Positions 46,004 to 56,482 of a stretch of 64,000 nt of DNA are shown here, piece by piece; position 1 is the first letter of the stretch; every line of letters begins with the position of its first letter. The notes under the pieces were generated by a model, which saw only the letters and a list, made by a program, of their open reading frames with translations, did not search any database and was not told where the DNA came from. The position numbers were made by a program, and so were the translations under genes. Origin of the DNA: Crossiella equi (GTDB lineage: Bacteria > Actinomycetota > Actinomycetes > Mycobacteriales > Pseudonocardiaceae); NCBI RefSeq assembly GCF_017876755.1, contig NZ_JAGIOO010000001.1, forward strand, positions 2,232,001 to 2,296,000, in the 5' to 3' direction.

Positions 46004-49000
46004 CTAAGCCTCCGAGTCGAGCGGATCAGCCTCCGTGTCGAGGTAACTGGCGATCAAACGGATGAGATGTTCGGTGTCGACCGGTTTCGTCACGTAGTCG
46101 GTGGCCCCGGAGGCCAGGCTCTTCTCCCGGTCGCCCTTCATGGCCTTGGCGGTGACCGCGATGATCGGCAGGTCCTCGTAGGCCGACATCTCGCGGATGG
46201 CGGCCATGGTGGCGTTGCCGTCGAGCTCGGGCATCATGATGTCCATCAGGACCAGCGCGATGTCGTCGTACTGCTCCAGCGCGCGTACCCCGGCCACTCC
46301 GTTGTCGGCGTAGACCACGTGCAGCCCGTGCAGCTCGAGCACGCTGGTGAGCGCGAAGACGTTGCGCAGGTCGTCGTCGACGACCAGCACCTTCTCGCCG
46401 TGGAACCGCACCGAGGGCTCGTCGGCCTGCTCCGGCGGCAGGTGCACCTGCACGGGCAGCGGCGACCGCCCCGCACCCGAGGAGCCCGTGCCCGACGCGC
46501 CGGGGACCACCGGTTCGGCGGCGGGTGCGGGCAGCGCGATCCGGGCCGGTTCGACCGGCTGCAGCACGGGCGCGGTGGGCGGGTCCAGGCGCACGTCCGG
46601 CACGGCGGTGTCGGCGGGCGCGTGCACGGGCAGGATCAGCGTGAACGTCGAGCCGTGCCCGGGTGCGCTGCGCACCTGGAGCTCGCCGCCGAGCAGGTCG
46701 GTGAGCTCGCGGCTGATGGACAGGCCCAGGCCGGTGCCGCCGTACTTGCGGCTGGTGGTGCCGTCGGCCTGCTGGAACGCCTCGAAGATCACGCCGAGCT
46801 TGTCCGCGGCGATGCCGATGCCGGTGTCCTGCACGGCGAAGGCGACCAGCTCGCGCTGCCCGCGCAGCGCGGCCCGGCGCACCTCGGCCGGTTCGGCGGG
46901 CCGGATGTGCAGCTGGATGCGGCCCTCGTGGGTGAACTTGACCGCGTTGGACAGCAGGTTGCGCAGCACCTGCTGCAACCGGTGCTCGTCGGTGTGCAGG
47001 CTCCCCGGCACCCCGGTGGCCACGTGCACGGCGAAGTCCAGGCCCTTCTCCGCGGACAGCGGACGGCACAGCGCCTCGACGTAGCGCACCAGCTCGGCCA
47101 CCGGCACGGTGGCGGGCTGGAGCAGCAGGTGCCCGGCCTCGACCTTGGCCAGGTCGAGGATGTCGTTGATCAGCTGCAACAGGTCGCTGCCCGCGTCGTG
47201 GATGGTGCGCGCGTAGTCGACCTGCTTCTCGGTGAGGTTGTTCTCGAGGTTGTCGGCGAGCAGCTTGGCCAGGATGAGCAGGCTGTTCAACGGGGTGCGC
47301 AGCTCGTGGGACATGTTGGCCATGAACTCGGACTTGTACTTGGAGGCCAGCGACAGCTGCTGCGCGCGTTCCTCCAGCTCGGCCCGGCCGCGTTCGATCT
47401 CGATGTTCTTGATCTCGATGTCGCGGTTCTGGGTGGCCAGCAGCGTGGCCTTCTCGGCCAGCTCGGTGTTGGACCGCTGGAGCTCCTCCTGCTGGGCCTG
47501 TAGCTGCTCGGAGCGGGCGCGCAGCTCCTGGGCCAGGCGCTGGGACTCGGCCAGCAGCGCGTCGGTGCGCGAGTTGGCCAGGATCGTGTTGACGTTGACG
47601 CCGATCATGTCGCGTAGCTGTTCCAGCAGGTCCTGGTGCACGCCGGTGAACTCGCTGACCGAGGCCAGCTCGATGACGCCGAGCGTGCTGCCCTCGAACA
47701 GCACCGGCAGGATGGCCACGTTGACCGGGGCGGTGGTGCCCAGACCGGAGCTGATGCGCAGGTAGTCCGGTGGCGCTCCGGTGACCATGATGCTCTTCTT
47801 CTCCAGCGCCACCTGGCCGATCAGCGACTCGCCGAGGCCGAAGCGCTGCGGGTCGCCGTTGCGCGGGCGGTAGCCGTAGCCCGCGGTCAGCTCCAGCACG
47901 GTGTCGCCCTCCTCGACCTGCTTGGCGAGGAAGAACGCGCCCTGCTGCGCGGACACCACCGGGGTCAGCTCGCTCATGATCAGCTGGGCCACGGTGGCGA
48001 GGTCGCGCTGGCCCTGCATCAGCGAGGTGATCCTGGCCAGGTTGGTCTTGAGCCAGTCCTGGTCCCGGTTGGCCCTCGTGGTCTCCTTGAGGTTGCCGAT
48101 CATCTGGTTGATGTTGTCCTTCAGATCGGCCATCTCACCCTCGGCGTCGACGGTGATCTGCCGGGTCAGGTCGCCCGCGGTCACCGCGGTGGCCACCGCC
48201 GCGATCGCGCGCACCTGGGTGGTGAGGTTGCCCGCGAGCTGGTTGACGTTCTCGGTGAGCCGTCGCCAGGTGCCCGCCACGCCCTCGACCTGGGCCTGGC
48301 CGCCGAGCTTGCCGTCCGTGCCGACCTCGCGCGCCACGCGCGTGACCTCGGCGGCGAAGGAGGACAGCTGGTCGACCATGGTGTTGACCGTGGTCTTGAG
48401 CTCCAGGATCTCGCCGCGCGCGTCGACGTCGATCTTCTTGGACAGGTCGCCGTTGGCCACCGCGGTGGTCACGGTGGCGATGTTGCGGACCTGGGCGGTC
48501 AGGTTGTCCGCCATGAAGTTGACGTTCTCGGTGAGGTCCTTCCAGGTCCCGGCCACGTTCGGCACGGTGGCCTGGCCGCCGAGCATGCCCTCGGTACCGA
48601 CCTCGCGCGCCACGCGGGTGACCTCGTCGGCGAAGGCACGCAGCGTGTCGACCATGCCGTTGATCGTGGTGGCCAGGGCGTTGACCTCGCCCTTGGCCTC
48701 GACCGCGATCTTCTTGGACAGGTCGCCGTTGGCCACCGCGGTGGCCACCGTGGCGATCGAGCGGACCTGCACGGTCAGGTTGTCCGCCATGACGTTGACA
48801 TTGTCGGTCAGGCTCTTCCAGGTACCGGCCACACCGCGCACCTGGGCCTGGCCGCCGAGCTTGCCGTCCGTGCCGACCTCGCGCGCCACGCGCGTGACCT
48901 CGTCGGCGAAGGCGGAGAGCTGGTCGACCATCGTGTTGATGGTGTTCTTCAGCTCCAGGATCTCCCCGCGCGCGTCCACGGTGATCTTCTGCGTGAGGTC

Positions 49001-50488
49001 GCCCTTGGCGACGGCGGTGGTGACCTCGGCGATGGAGCGGACCTGCGAGGTCAGGTTGTTGGCCATGAAGTTGACGTTGTCGGTGAGGTCGCGCCAGGTG
49101 CCCGCGACACCCGCGACCTGCGCCTGACCGCCCAGCCGCCCGTCGCCGCCGACCTCGCGGGCGACCCGGGTGACCTCGTCGGCGAAGGAGGAGAGCTGGT
49201 CCACCATGGTGTTCACGGTGTTCTTCAGCTCCAGGATCTCCCCGCGCGCGTCCACGGTGATCTTCTTGCCCAGGTCGCCGCGCGCGACCGCCGTGGTGAC
49301 CTCGGCGATGGAGCGGACCTGCGAGGTCAGGTTGTTGGCCATGAAGTTCACCGACTCGGTGAGGTCGCGCCAGGTGCCCGCCACGCCCGGCACCTGCGCC
49401 TGGCCGCCGAGGATGCCCTCGGTGCCGACCTCGCGCGCCACACGCGTGACCTCCGCGGCGAAGGAGGACAGCTGGTCGACCATGGTGTTGACGGTGTTCT
49501 TCAGGCCGAGCAGCTCGCCGGAGACCTCGACGGTGATCTTGCGGCTCAGGTCGCCGGTGGCCACGGCGGTGGTGACCTCGGCGATGTTGCGCATCTGCGA
49601 GGTCAGGTTCTGCGCCATGAAGTTGACGTTCTCGGTGAGGTCCTTCCAGGTGCCCGCCACGCCGGGGACCTGGGCCTGGCCGCCGAGCTTGCCCTCGGTA
49701 CCGATCTCCTTGGCCACGCGCGTGACCTCACCGGCGAAGGTGCGCAGCGTGCCGGTCATCGAGTTCAGCGTGTCCGCCAGCTCGGCGACCTCGCCGGAGG
49801 CGTTGACCGTGATCTGCTTGGACAGGTCACCGTTGGCGACCGCGGCGGCCACCGAGGAGATGTCGCGGACCTGTGAGGTCAGGTTGGAGGCCATCAGGTT
49901 CACCGAGTCGGTGAGGGCCCGCCACTGCCCCGCCGCGCCGGGCACGTCGGCCTGGCCGCCGAGCTTGCCCTCGGTACCGACCTCGCGCGCGACGCGGGTG
50001 ACCTCGGAGGCGAACAGCGACAGCTGCGACAGCAGCCCGTTGACCGTGGTGGCCAGGTGCGCGAACTCCCCGCGCAGCGGGCGCCGGTCGGAACGCTCGG
50101 ACATGCGCTGGGACAGGTCGCCCTGGGAGGCCGCGGCGAGGACCTTGCTCAGCTCCTCGGTGGGCTGCATGAGGTCCTCGATGAGCTGGTTGACCTCGGT
50201 GATGGCCTGCGCCCACCCGCCCTGCGGGCCGCCGTCGGTGGCCAGGCGCTCGGACAGGCGCCCCTCCTCGGCCACCGCCTGGCGCACCCGCACCAGCTCG
50301 CCGACCAGCCACTGTTTGCGGGCGGCGACCTGGTTGAACACCTCGGCGACCCGCGCGGAGGGGCCGTCGGTCCCGGCCACCAGGCGACGGCGGAAGTTGC
50401 CGTCGCGCAGGTCCTCCATCGCATCGAGCAGTCGTTCGAGGAACGGCTCGTCCACTCCCGCCTCCGGTCCTGTGTCGATCGCGGTCAC
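46004..50488 (-). CDS. Hybrid histidine kinase with an array of HAMP domains, GAF and REC
   Basis: About 1494 residues from the GTG at 50488 ([15 protein letters not shown]). Seven repeats of roughly 92 residues, each starting (D/E)[19 protein letters not shown] and ending [19 protein letters not shown] or close to it, form an N-terminal HAMP array (about residues 100-780). Then come a GAF domain ([20 protein letters not shown]), a coiled coil, HisKA with [20 protein letters not shown], HATPase_c with VQDTGIGIA and [10 protein letters not shown], and a REC domain with [17 protein letters not shown] and [13 protein letters not shown]. No membrane segment, so it senses inside the cell, possibly through the HAMP stack and GAF. 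It heads the minus-strand signalling operon; the divergent gene is a GAF-SpoIIE phosphatase. Confidence 0.94.
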   Translation of the reverse strand: MTAIDTGPEAGVDEPFLERLLDAMEDLRDGNFRRRLVAGTDGPSARVAEVFNQVAARKQWLVGELVRVRQAVAEEGRLSERLATDGGPQGGWAQAITEVNQLIEDLMQPTEELSKVLAAASQGDLSQRMSERSDRRPLRGEFAHLATTVNGLLSQLSLFASEVTRVAREVGTEGKLGGQADVPGAAGQWRALTDSVNLMASNLTSQVRDISSVAAAVANGDLSKQITVNASGEVAELADTLNSMTGTLRTFAGEVTRVAKEIGTEGKLGGQAQVPGVAGTWKDLTENVNFMAQNLTSQMRNIAEVTTAVATGDLSRKITVEVSGELLGLKNTVNTMVDQLSSFAAEVTRVAREVGTEGILGGQAQVPGVAGTWRDLTESVNFMANNLTSQVRSIAEVTTAVARGDLGKKITVDARGEILELKNTVNTMVDQLSSFADEVTRVAREVGGDGRLGGQAQVAGVAGTWRDLTDNVNFMANNLTSQVRSIAEVTTAVAKGDLTQKITVDARGEILELKNTINTMVDQLSAFADEVTRVAREVGTDGKLGGQAQVRGVAGTWKSLTDNVNVMADNLTVQVRSIATVATAVANGDLSKKIAVEAKGEVNALATTINGMVDTLRAFADEVTRVAREVGTEGMLGGQATVPNVAGTWKDLTENVNFMADNLTAQVRNIATVTTAVANGDLSKKIDVDARGEILELKTTVNTMVDQLSSFAAEVTRVAREVGTDGKLGGQAQVEGVAGTWRRLTENVNQLAGNLTTQVRAIAAVATAVTAGDLTRQITVDAEGEMADLKDNINQMIGNLKETTRANRDQDWLKTNLARITSLMQGQRDLATVAQLIMSELTPVVSAQQGAFFLAKQVEEGDTVLELTAGYGYRPRNGDPQRFGLGESLIGQVALEKKSIMVTGAPPDYLRISSGLGTTAPVNVAILPVLFEGSTLGVIELASVSEFTGVHQDLLEQLRDMIGVNVNTILANSRTDALLAESQRLAQELRARSEQLQAQQEELQRSNTELAEKATLLATQNRDIEIKNIEIERGRAELEERAQQLSLASKYKSEFMANMSHELRTPLNSLLILAKLLADNLENNLTEKQVDYARTIHDAGSDLLQLINDILDLAKVEAGHLLLQPATVPVAELVRYVEALCRPLSAEKGLDFAVHVATGVPGSLHTDEHRLQQVLRNLLSNAVKFTHEGRIQLHIRPAEPAEVRRAALRGQRELVAFAVQDTGIGIAADKLGVIFEAFQQADGTTSRKYGGTGLGLSISRELTDLLGGELQVRSAPGHGSTFTLILPVHAPADTAVPDVRLDPPTAPVLQPVEPARIALPAPAAEPVVPGASGTGSSGAGRSPLPVQVHLPPEQADEPSVRFHGEKVLVVDDDLRNVFALTSVLELHGLHVVYADNGVAGVRALEQYDDIALVLMDIMMPELDGNATMAAIREMSAYEDLPIIAVTAKAMKGDREKSLASGATDYVTKPVDTEHLIRLIASYLDTEADPLDSEA

Positions 50489-50626
50489 TCGGTCAGTCCC
50501 CGGACCCCTAGCCTCCCACGTCGCCGCTCCGGTCACGACCGAGCGGTGCGCTCCGCGCGGTCGGCGCGGGCGCGGTTAGACTGATCACCCGATCCCCTGT
50601 CCGCGAGCGAACGGGAAGTGCTCGGC

Positions 50627-52264
50627 GTGAGCTACCCGGAACGCCAGTCCACAGCACACGTCCCCCCAGCACACGTCTCCGGCGTGGACACGGGGATGTG
50701 GCAGGCGCTGCTGGACGGCGTCGAGGACGCGGTGCTGGTCCACGACGGTCACAACGTGCTGCGCGTGCTCAACCACGCCGCCACGCTGCTGTTCCCGAAG
50801 CTGTCCGTGGGCGGGTCCCTGGAGGAGCTCGACATCCGCGCCCTGGGCGCCGAGCGGGCCCGGGACACCGAGCTGGTCGAGCTCTCCCACGACGGGCGGC
50901 GGCTGCGGGCCCGGCACCGGCGGCTCGGCGAGGACCTCTACGCCTGGTACGTGCAGAACGTCACCGACGAGGTGGACCACGTCGCGGAGCTGCTCACCCA
51001 GCGCTCGCAGGTCGGTTTCCTGGCCGAGGCCAGCCGCCAGCTGGGGTCCTCGCTGCACCGGGGGCGCACGATCCGCTCGATCGCCCAGCTCGCGGTGCCC
51101 ACGCTGGCCGACTCGGCCGCCGTGGTGCTGCCCGCCCGGCGTGGGCTGTTCGAGTGGTGGCGGTGCGTGGCCGCGGCCAGCCCGCCCGAGCGCGGCCGGG
51201 CCGGGCGGCGGGTGCTGAGCACGGTGCCGGGCCTGGCGGCCGCGCTGCGCGGCACCATGGCCGAGATCGACCCGGCCGAGCTGCCCGCGGACGCGGCGTG
51301 GGCGTTACCGCCGGAGTCGGCCGCGCCGGATTCCACCGGGGGCTCGGTGCTGATGGTGCCCATGGCGCACGAGGGCCGCACGCACGGTGTGCTCGTGCTG
51401 GCCCGGCACAAGGCGCGCGGCGGGTTCCACCGCGAGGAGCTGGCGCTGGTCGAGGACTTCGCCGGGCGCGCGGCGCTGGCGCTGGCGCAGGCGGGGCGGT
51501 TCGCCGAGCAGGTCAACGCCACCGACACGTTGCAGGCCGACCTGCTGCCGCCGCCGCTGCCGTCGGTGCCCGGCGCGGTGCTGTCGGCGACCTTCCGGCC
51601 CGCGCGGGAGCCGCTGCGCGTGGGCGGGGACTTCTACGAGGTGCACGCCCGCCAGGACGGCAGTGCCTCGTTCCTGCTCGGCGACGCGTGCGGCAACGGC
51701 GTGGAGGCCGCGGCCCTGGCCGGACGGGTGCGCCAGGCGCTGAACGCGCTGCGCCTGGTCGAGCCGGAGCCCGCGCGGCTGCTGCACCTGGTCAACCAGG
51801 CGGTGCTGGCGCACGGCGGCAACCGGTTCACCACGATGCTGGTGGGCTCGATGCACCCGGAGCCCTCCGGCGAGCTGGAGCTGGTGCTGGGCGGCGGCGG
51901 GCACCCGAACCCGATGGTGGTGCGCGCGGACGGCACGGTCGACGAGGTCGACGTGCCCGGTGCGCTGGTGGGCATCCTGCCGGACGCGCGGTTCGGGCAG
52001 GTCCGCCTGACGCTGGCGCCCAGCGAGGTGTGCGTGCTCTACAGCGACGGCGTGACCGAGGCGCGCGGCGGGGCCAGCGGGCGGGAGCTGTTCGGCAGCG
52101 AGCGGTTGCGGGCGGCGCTGCGGGAGTTCGCCGGGCTGCCCGCGAGCACGCTGCTGCACCGGCTGGAGCAGCGGGTGGACGCGTGGCTGGACGGCCGCGA
52201 CCACGACGACATCGCGGTGCTGGCGGTGCAGGCGGCCCCGATGACCACCGCGGAACTGGGCTGA
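50627..52264 (+). CDS. PAS/GAF - SpoIIE (PP2C-type) serine phosphatase
   Basis: About 545 residues from the GTG at 50627, with GGGAAG eight bases before it. A PAS-like part (LLDGVEDAVLVHDGHNVLRV), a GAF part (RSIAQLAVPTLADSAAVVL to EDFAGRAALALAQAGRF) and the SpoIIE domain (LRVGGDFYEVHARQDGS, GDACGNGVEAAALA, VCVLYSDGVTEARG, GRDHDDIAVLAV). All metal-site Asp residues of the family are present. It should dephosphorylate a STAS protein in response to a signal bound by GAF/PAS. It is divergent from the hybrid kinase. Confidence 0.92.
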   Translation: MSYPERQSTAHVPPAHVSGVDTGMWQALLDGVEDAVLVHDGHNVLRVLNHAATLLFPKLSVGGSLEELDIRALGAERARDTELVELSHDGRRLRARHRRLGEDLYAWYVQNVTDEVDHVAELLTQRSQVGFLAEASRQLGSSLHRGRTIRSIAQLAVPTLADSAAVVLPARRGLFEWWRCVAAASPPERGRAGRRVLSTVPGLAAALRGTMAEIDPAELPADAAWALPPESAAPDSTGGSVLMVPMAHEGRTHGVLVLARHKARGGFHREELALVEDFAGRAALALAQAGRFAEQVNATDTLQADLLPPPLPSVPGAVLSATFRPAREPLRVGGDFYEVHARQDGSASFLLGDACGNGVEAAALAGRVRQALNALRLVEPEPARLLHLVNQAVLAHGGNRFTTMLVGSMHPEPSGELELVLGGGGHPNPMVVRADGTVDEVDVPGALVGILPDARFGQVRLTLAPSEVCVLYSDGVTEARGGASGRELFGSERLRAALREFAGLPASTLLHRLEQRVDAWLDGRDHDDIAVLAVQAAPMTTAELG

Positions 52265-52387
52265 GTCCGGCGGCTTGCGCCCGGATTGCGGCGAGCTGAA
52301 CGGAAAACCGGCCGACCTTCGTCCGTTGCCGAGCGCCCCGGCGCTGTCCACAATGGCCCCCGCGACGCCGCCGACCGCGGAGGGGCC

Positions 52388-53317
52388 ATGCCCGTCGACC
52401 AGTGTTCCACCACCAGACTGGCCAACGCGTTGACCCACGGACCGTTCAGCCTGGCCCTGCGCCTGGCGGTGCGGGCGAGCGGCCTGAGCCTGGACCGCGT
52501 CCAGGCCCGCCTGCGGGAACGCGGCGCGCCGGTCAGCAAGACGGCGCTGAGCTACTGGCAGCACGGCCACACCCGCCCGGAACGCCCGGAGTCCCTGCGC
52601 GCGGTGACGGCCCTGGAGGCGATCCTGGGCCTGGCCCCGGAGTCCCTGACGGCGCTGCTGGGCCCGCGTCGTCCCCGGGGCCGCTGGGTGCACCACCGCC
52701 CGGGCTCGCTGGCCCCGGACCAGGCGTGGGCCCGCCCGGACGGCCTGTCCAGGGCGCTGGGCCACCTGGCGGCGGATGTGACCGCGATGCACTGGCTGAC
52801 CCGCCTGGCCAAACACGTGACGGTCTCGGTGGACCGCACCCGGCACCTCACCGCCGTGACCTACCACGAGCTGCTGCGCGCCGAACGCGACGTGGACAGG
52901 TATCTGGTGGCCTTCCGCAGCGACCACGTCCAGGAGGAGCTGCGCTTCGAGGACGTGCGGGGCTGCCGGGCGGGCCGCCAGCGGAAGGACGAGCCGACGG
53001 GCTTCCGCATCGTCGAGCTGCTGCTCGATCGCCCGCTGCGCGCGGGCGAGCTCGCGGTGGTGGACTACACCCTGCTGCCGGGCCCCCTGCCGGATGCCGA
53101 ACACACCCTCCGGGTCCAACGCGGCGCGCGGGAGCTCTCACTGCAGGTCCAGTTCGCGGAGGGCACCCTGCCGGTCCGCGTCCAGCGCGCCTTCCGCCCG
53201 ACGGTCGGCGAGCCGGACACGTGCGCGGACCTGTGGCTGGGCGCGAGCCGCACGGCGGCGCTGGCGGAGGTGGACCCGGCGCCGGGGATCTACCGGGTGC
53301 GGTGGGACTGGACGTAG
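52388..53317 (+). CDS. Helix-turn-helix (XRE-like) protein with C-terminal unknown domain
   Basis: 309 residues from ATG 52388. The HTH is in LSLDRVQARLRERGAPVSKT and ALSYWQHGHTRPERPESLRA; the second helix ends with the usual W-x-x-G-x-x-x-P pattern. The 200 residues after it (from LTAVTYHELLRAERDVDRYL to ASRTAALAEVDPAPGIYRVR) are predicted beta-rich and unassigned, with a repeated ELLL/VDYTLLPG motif. It resembles abundant, uncharacterised actinobacterial regulators of the same layout. No target is suggested by context. Confidence 0.85.
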   Translation: MPVDQCSTTRLANALTHGPFSLALRLAVRASGLSLDRVQARLRERGAPVSKTALSYWQHGHTRPERPESLRAVTALEAILGLAPESLTALLGPRRPRGRWVHHRPGSLAPDQAWARPDGLSRALGHLAADVTAMHWLTRLAKHVTVSVDRTRHLTAVTYHELLRAERDVDRYLVAFRSDHVQEELRFEDVRGCRAGRQRKDEPTGFRIVELLLDRPLRAGELAVVDYTLLPGPLPDAEHTLRVQRGARELSLQVQFAEGTLPVRVQRAFRPTVGEPDTCADLWLGASRTAALAEVDPAPGIYRVRWDWT

Positions 53318-53442
53318 CGCCAGGGGTGGTGCGGCGGTGGCGTGCCCAGGTGCCGAGCCGACCGTGAACCTCGCCCGCCGGGCCTGGTCCGCCGCTCCGG
53401 AGCCGGGACCGCTCCCAGCGGGGGAGGCCTACGGTCCGTGCC

Positions 53443-53964
53443 ATGAGACCCCCGGCCCGCCCCGAACCCACGACACCGACGAGAACAGCCCCAGCCAGAC
53501 CGGCGCTGGTGCTGGTGCTGCTGACGACGGCGATCGCGACGGCGTGCGCCACCCCGGCAGAACCCCGGCAGCCCACCCCACCGGCATCGTCCTCGCCCAC
53601 CCCGCCGCCCACCTCCCCCGCGCCGCCCACCACTCCCCCGCCACCACCCCCACCGGTGGCCCCACCCCCGCTCCCGGTGGCCAAGGACGGCACGAACCTC
53701 CGAGCCTGCCTGGACGGCACCTGCGAAGTCCTGATCACCAAACCCGCCACGGTCCGGTTCAACGGCAAACACGGCGTGGGCAGCCTGCACGTGGAAGTCA
53801 CCCCGGAAGGCGTGGACTTCTCGGGTGCCACGAGCTCAGGCACGATCGTCCGAGCCTCCCAACAACGCCCGGACCAGGGCGGCCCCTCCACGATCAACAA
53901 GCTGACCCTCCTGGTGGTGGCCCTCCGAGGCACCGAGGCAGTGGTCCGCTTCGCCCCGTCCTGA
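53443..53964 (+). CDS. Secreted lipoprotein with a proline-rich linker
   Basis: 173 residues. A signal sequence (ALVLVLLTTAIATACATPAE) with a lipobox-like ATAC places Cys near residue 36 as lipid anchor. A Pro/Ser/Thr linker follows (SSSPTPPPTSPAPPTTPPPP), and a 90-residue beta-rich domain beginning LRACLDGTCEVLITKPATVR and ending LLVVALRGTEAVVRFAPS. I do not recognise that domain; it likely acts at the outer face of the membrane. One disulfide can form between CLDGTC cysteines. Confidence 0.8.
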   Translation: MRPPARPEPTTPTRTAPARPALVLVLLTTAIATACATPAEPRQPTPPASSSPTPPPTSPAPPTTPPPPPPPVAPPPLPVAKDGTNLRACLDGTCEVLITKPATVRFNGKHGVGSLHVEVTPEGVDFSGATSSGTIVRASQQRPDQGGPSTINKLTLLVVALRGTEAVVRFAPS

Positions 53965-54108
53965 CCACCCCACCGGGTGACGTCGGCGGCCCGACGTGGG
54001 CGAGGTCGCGTTGTCCGCGCCAGGACCCCGCGGTCACAACCGATCGCGCCCCAGGGCCAATGGCCGGTGCGACGCCGAACGCCCACACCGGCCACGGCCC
54101 TCAACACC

Positions 54109-55032
54109 TCACACCTGACAGCTCCCGCTGAACGAATCCCGGTACGACTGCCCGCTCACCGGCACGAACTCCCCGCGGTACCCGGTCTCCGACAGCGTCA
54201 GCTTCAGCACCCCGTGTGCCCCGGCGTTCTTCGCCTCCACGTTCGGCAGGTTCCGCGTGAAGTTGTACGTCGACTTCCCGCCGGTCCCGACCAGCACCTG
54301 CCGCAGGCCCTTCGCGTCCGCCCGGCCCTGCGGGTCCTGCGGCGCGTACCGCTGGTAGTTGTGGTCGTGGCCCACGATCACCAGCTCCGCCTTCGCGTCG
54401 TACAGCGCCTGCCACAGCGGCCGGGCCTGGGTTTCGCCCGAGTGGCTGCCCAGGGTGAACAGCGGGTGGTGCCAGTAGGCCGCGACGCAGGGTTTGGTGT
54501 TGGTGCGGAGCTGGTCCTTCAGCCAGGTCAGCTGCGCCGCGGCGTCGATCTTGCCGAAGTTGCTGTTCAGGGCGAAGAAGCGCCAGGCGCCGGTTTCCCA
54601 GGTGTAGTAGCCCTTTCCGCGTTCGCCCGCCCGGCCGCTGGCCACGCCGACGCCGTTGAAGTAGTCGAAGTAGCCCGCCGCCCGGCTCGTGTTGTACTCG
54701 TGGTTGCCCGGGCTGGGGTAGGTGACGTTCTTGTACCGGCCCCACGTCGGGTCGTAGCGGGTGCGGTACTCCTGGAGGGTGCCGTTGTCGTAGGCGTTGT
54801 CGCCCGCCGTCAGCACCGCCGACGGGTTCAGCGCGCCGACGACCTCCGCGGTCTTGGCGCAGTTCGAGCCGCAGATGTCACCGGCCGCGACCACGGTGGT
54901 CTCGGCGGCCGGGGAGGACGGCTGGGCCGCGAACACCGGGGCCGGGACCGGGGAGGCCGCGGTCGCGGATGGGCCCAGCAGGCCCAGCAGGAACAGTCCG
55001 CCGAGGAGGGCGGCGGGCAGGGGTCTCGCCAT
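54109..55032 (-). CDS. Secreted metallophosphoesterase (purple acid phosphatase-like)
   Basis: 307 residues from ATG 55032 (MARPLPAALLGGLFLLGLLG), a signal peptide; the frame to 55506 is an upstream extension and is rejected. Metal-binding motifs in order: VVAAGDICGSNC, TAGDNAYDNGTL, PSPGNHEYNTS, AAYWHHPLFTLG and IVGHDHNYQRYAP. They match calcineurin-like phosphoesterases that hydrolyse phosphate esters outside the cell. Substrate not predictable. The C-terminal cysteine pair is formed by GSCQV. Confidence 0.93.
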   Translation of the reverse strand: MARPLPAALLGGLFLLGLLGPSATAASPVPAPVFAAQPSSPAAETTVVAAGDICGSNCAKTAEVVGALNPSAVLTAGDNAYDNGTLQEYRTRYDPTWGRYKNVTYPSPGNHEYNTSRAAGYFDYFNGVGVASGRAGERGKGYYTWETGAWRFFALNSNFGKIDAAAQLTWLKDQLRTNTKPCVAAYWHHPLFTLGSHSGETQARPLWQALYDAKAELVIVGHDHNYQRYAPQDPQGRADAKGLRQVLVGTGGKSTYNFTRNLPNVEAKNAGAHGVLKLTLSETGYRGEFVPVSGQSYRDSFSGSCQV

Positions 55033-55258
55033 GGTCGGGCTCCTCTGTGGTGGTGGGAGGTGCTTTCCCACCCGGACCGTATTGGCGCCTCGCGCACTTT
55101 CAACGGGGTGAACGTCCCGGCGCCGTGTTCCGGGAACTGGCGGCCGCACGGCCTGCGCGGACCGGTGCTGTTCCCGGACCGTTCCGGGAATTGGCCACCC
55201 TCGCTGAACAGGGTTTTCCACGGGGACGACCGGGAGGGCCGGGGCATACTCCCCGACC

Positions 55259-56482
55259 ATGGGACAGCATGCGAGTGAGCCCGATCTGTCCACTGTGGAC
55301 TCGGATGGGCAGGTGGCGCGGCGGGTTCGGCTGGTGGTGGCGTGGGTGCTCATCCCCGTCGTCGCGGTCGCGGTCACCGCGATGGTGCTGATGTGGCCCG
55401 ACCGCGGCGGCATCGTGCAGGACGGCCTGGACGCGCCGCGTGTGTCCGGGGCGGTCCTCGCGCTCACACCGTGCCCGCCCGCGCCCGGCGAGTGCGATGT
55501 GGCCACGGTCGAGCTGGACGGCGGGCAGCGCGTGCAGGCCGTGGTGCCGCGCGCCAGCGGTGTGCACGTCCAGCCGGGGCAGCGCGCGATGCTCGTGCAC
55601 TACCCGACGCGCCTGGTGGAGTATGAGCGCTACGAGGTCGAGGCGCCGGACCGGTCCGGGCCGTTGGCGTTGCTGGCACTGGTGTTCGCCATCGCCGTGC
55701 TCGCCCTGTCCCGCTGGCGCGGGCTGGCCGCGCTCGGCGCGCTGGGGCTGTGCCTGCTGGGGCTCACCGAGTTCGTGATGCCCGCGATCATCCACGGCCA
55801 GAACCCGTTGCTGGTCGCGGTCGTCGGCGGCACGGTGATCATGGTGGCGGCGCTGTTCCTCACCCACGGCTTCACCGCGCGCACCGCGGTCGCGGTCCTG
55901 GGCACCGCGGCCGGGCTCACGCTCACCGGCGTGCTGGGCTGGGTGAGCCTGGACCTGGCCGGGATCACCGGTCTGGGCAGTGACAACGTCGGCTTCCTCA
56001 GCGGCTACCTGCAGGGCGTCGACCTACAGGGGCTCCTGCTGGCCGGGCTGGTGATCGGCGCGCTGGGCGTGCTGGACGACGTGACGGTCACCCAGGCCAC
56101 GGTGGTGTGGGAGCTGGCCGCGGCCGACCCGTCGGCGACCCGGCGCGGCCTGTTCGCGGCGGGCCTGCGCGTGGGCCGCGCGCACGTCGCCTCGACGGTG
56201 AACACCCTGGTCCTGGCCTACGCGGGCGTGGCGCTGCCGCTGCTGATGCTGTTCGCGATCCGCGGCATGCCGATCCAGCACGTGCTCTCCAGCGCGCCGG
56301 TGGCCGAGGAGATCGTGCGCGCGCTGGTCGGCAGTCTCGGCATCATCGCCGCGGTACCGCTGACCACACTGCTCGCGGCGCTAGCCGTTGGCGGCCGACA
56401 GGCTGCTGTCGTCCAAGTGCCGCAACAGGATTCCCTCGCGGAGGCCCCACGGGCAGATCTCCACGCGGGGCACGTCCAGTAG
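55259..56482 (+). CDS. YibE/F-like membrane protein
   Basis: 407 residues with seven or eight membrane helices. A first helix (VAWVLIPVVAVAVTAMVLMW) is followed by an extracytoplasmic OB-like domain (GAVLALTPCPPAPGECDVAT), then helices such as LALLALVFAIAVLALSRWRG and NPLLVAVVGGTVIMVAALFL and the GALGVLDDVTVTQATVVWEL signature. YibE/F proteins are of unknown transport or assembly function. The last 100 bases overlap the convergent ppx gene, an unusually long convergent overlap. Confidence 0.88.
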   Translation: MGQHASEPDLSTVDSDGQVARRVRLVVAWVLIPVVAVAVTAMVLMWPDRGGIVQDGLDAPRVSGAVLALTPCPPAPGECDVATVELDGGQRVQAVVPRASGVHVQPGQRAMLVHYPTRLVEYERYEVEAPDRSGPLALLALVFAIAVLALSRWRGLAALGALGLCLLGLTEFVMPAIIHGQNPLLVAVVGGTVIMVAALFLTHGFTARTAVAVLGTAAGLTLTGVLGWVSLDLAGITGLGSDNVGFLSGYLQGVDLQGLLLAGLVIGALGVLDDVTVTQATVVWELAAADPSATRRGLFAAGLRVGRAHVASTVNTLVLAYAGVALPLLMLFAIRGMPIQHVLSSAPVAEEIVRALVGSLGIIAAVPLTTLLAALAVGGRQAAVVQVPQQDSLAEAPRADLHAGHVQ

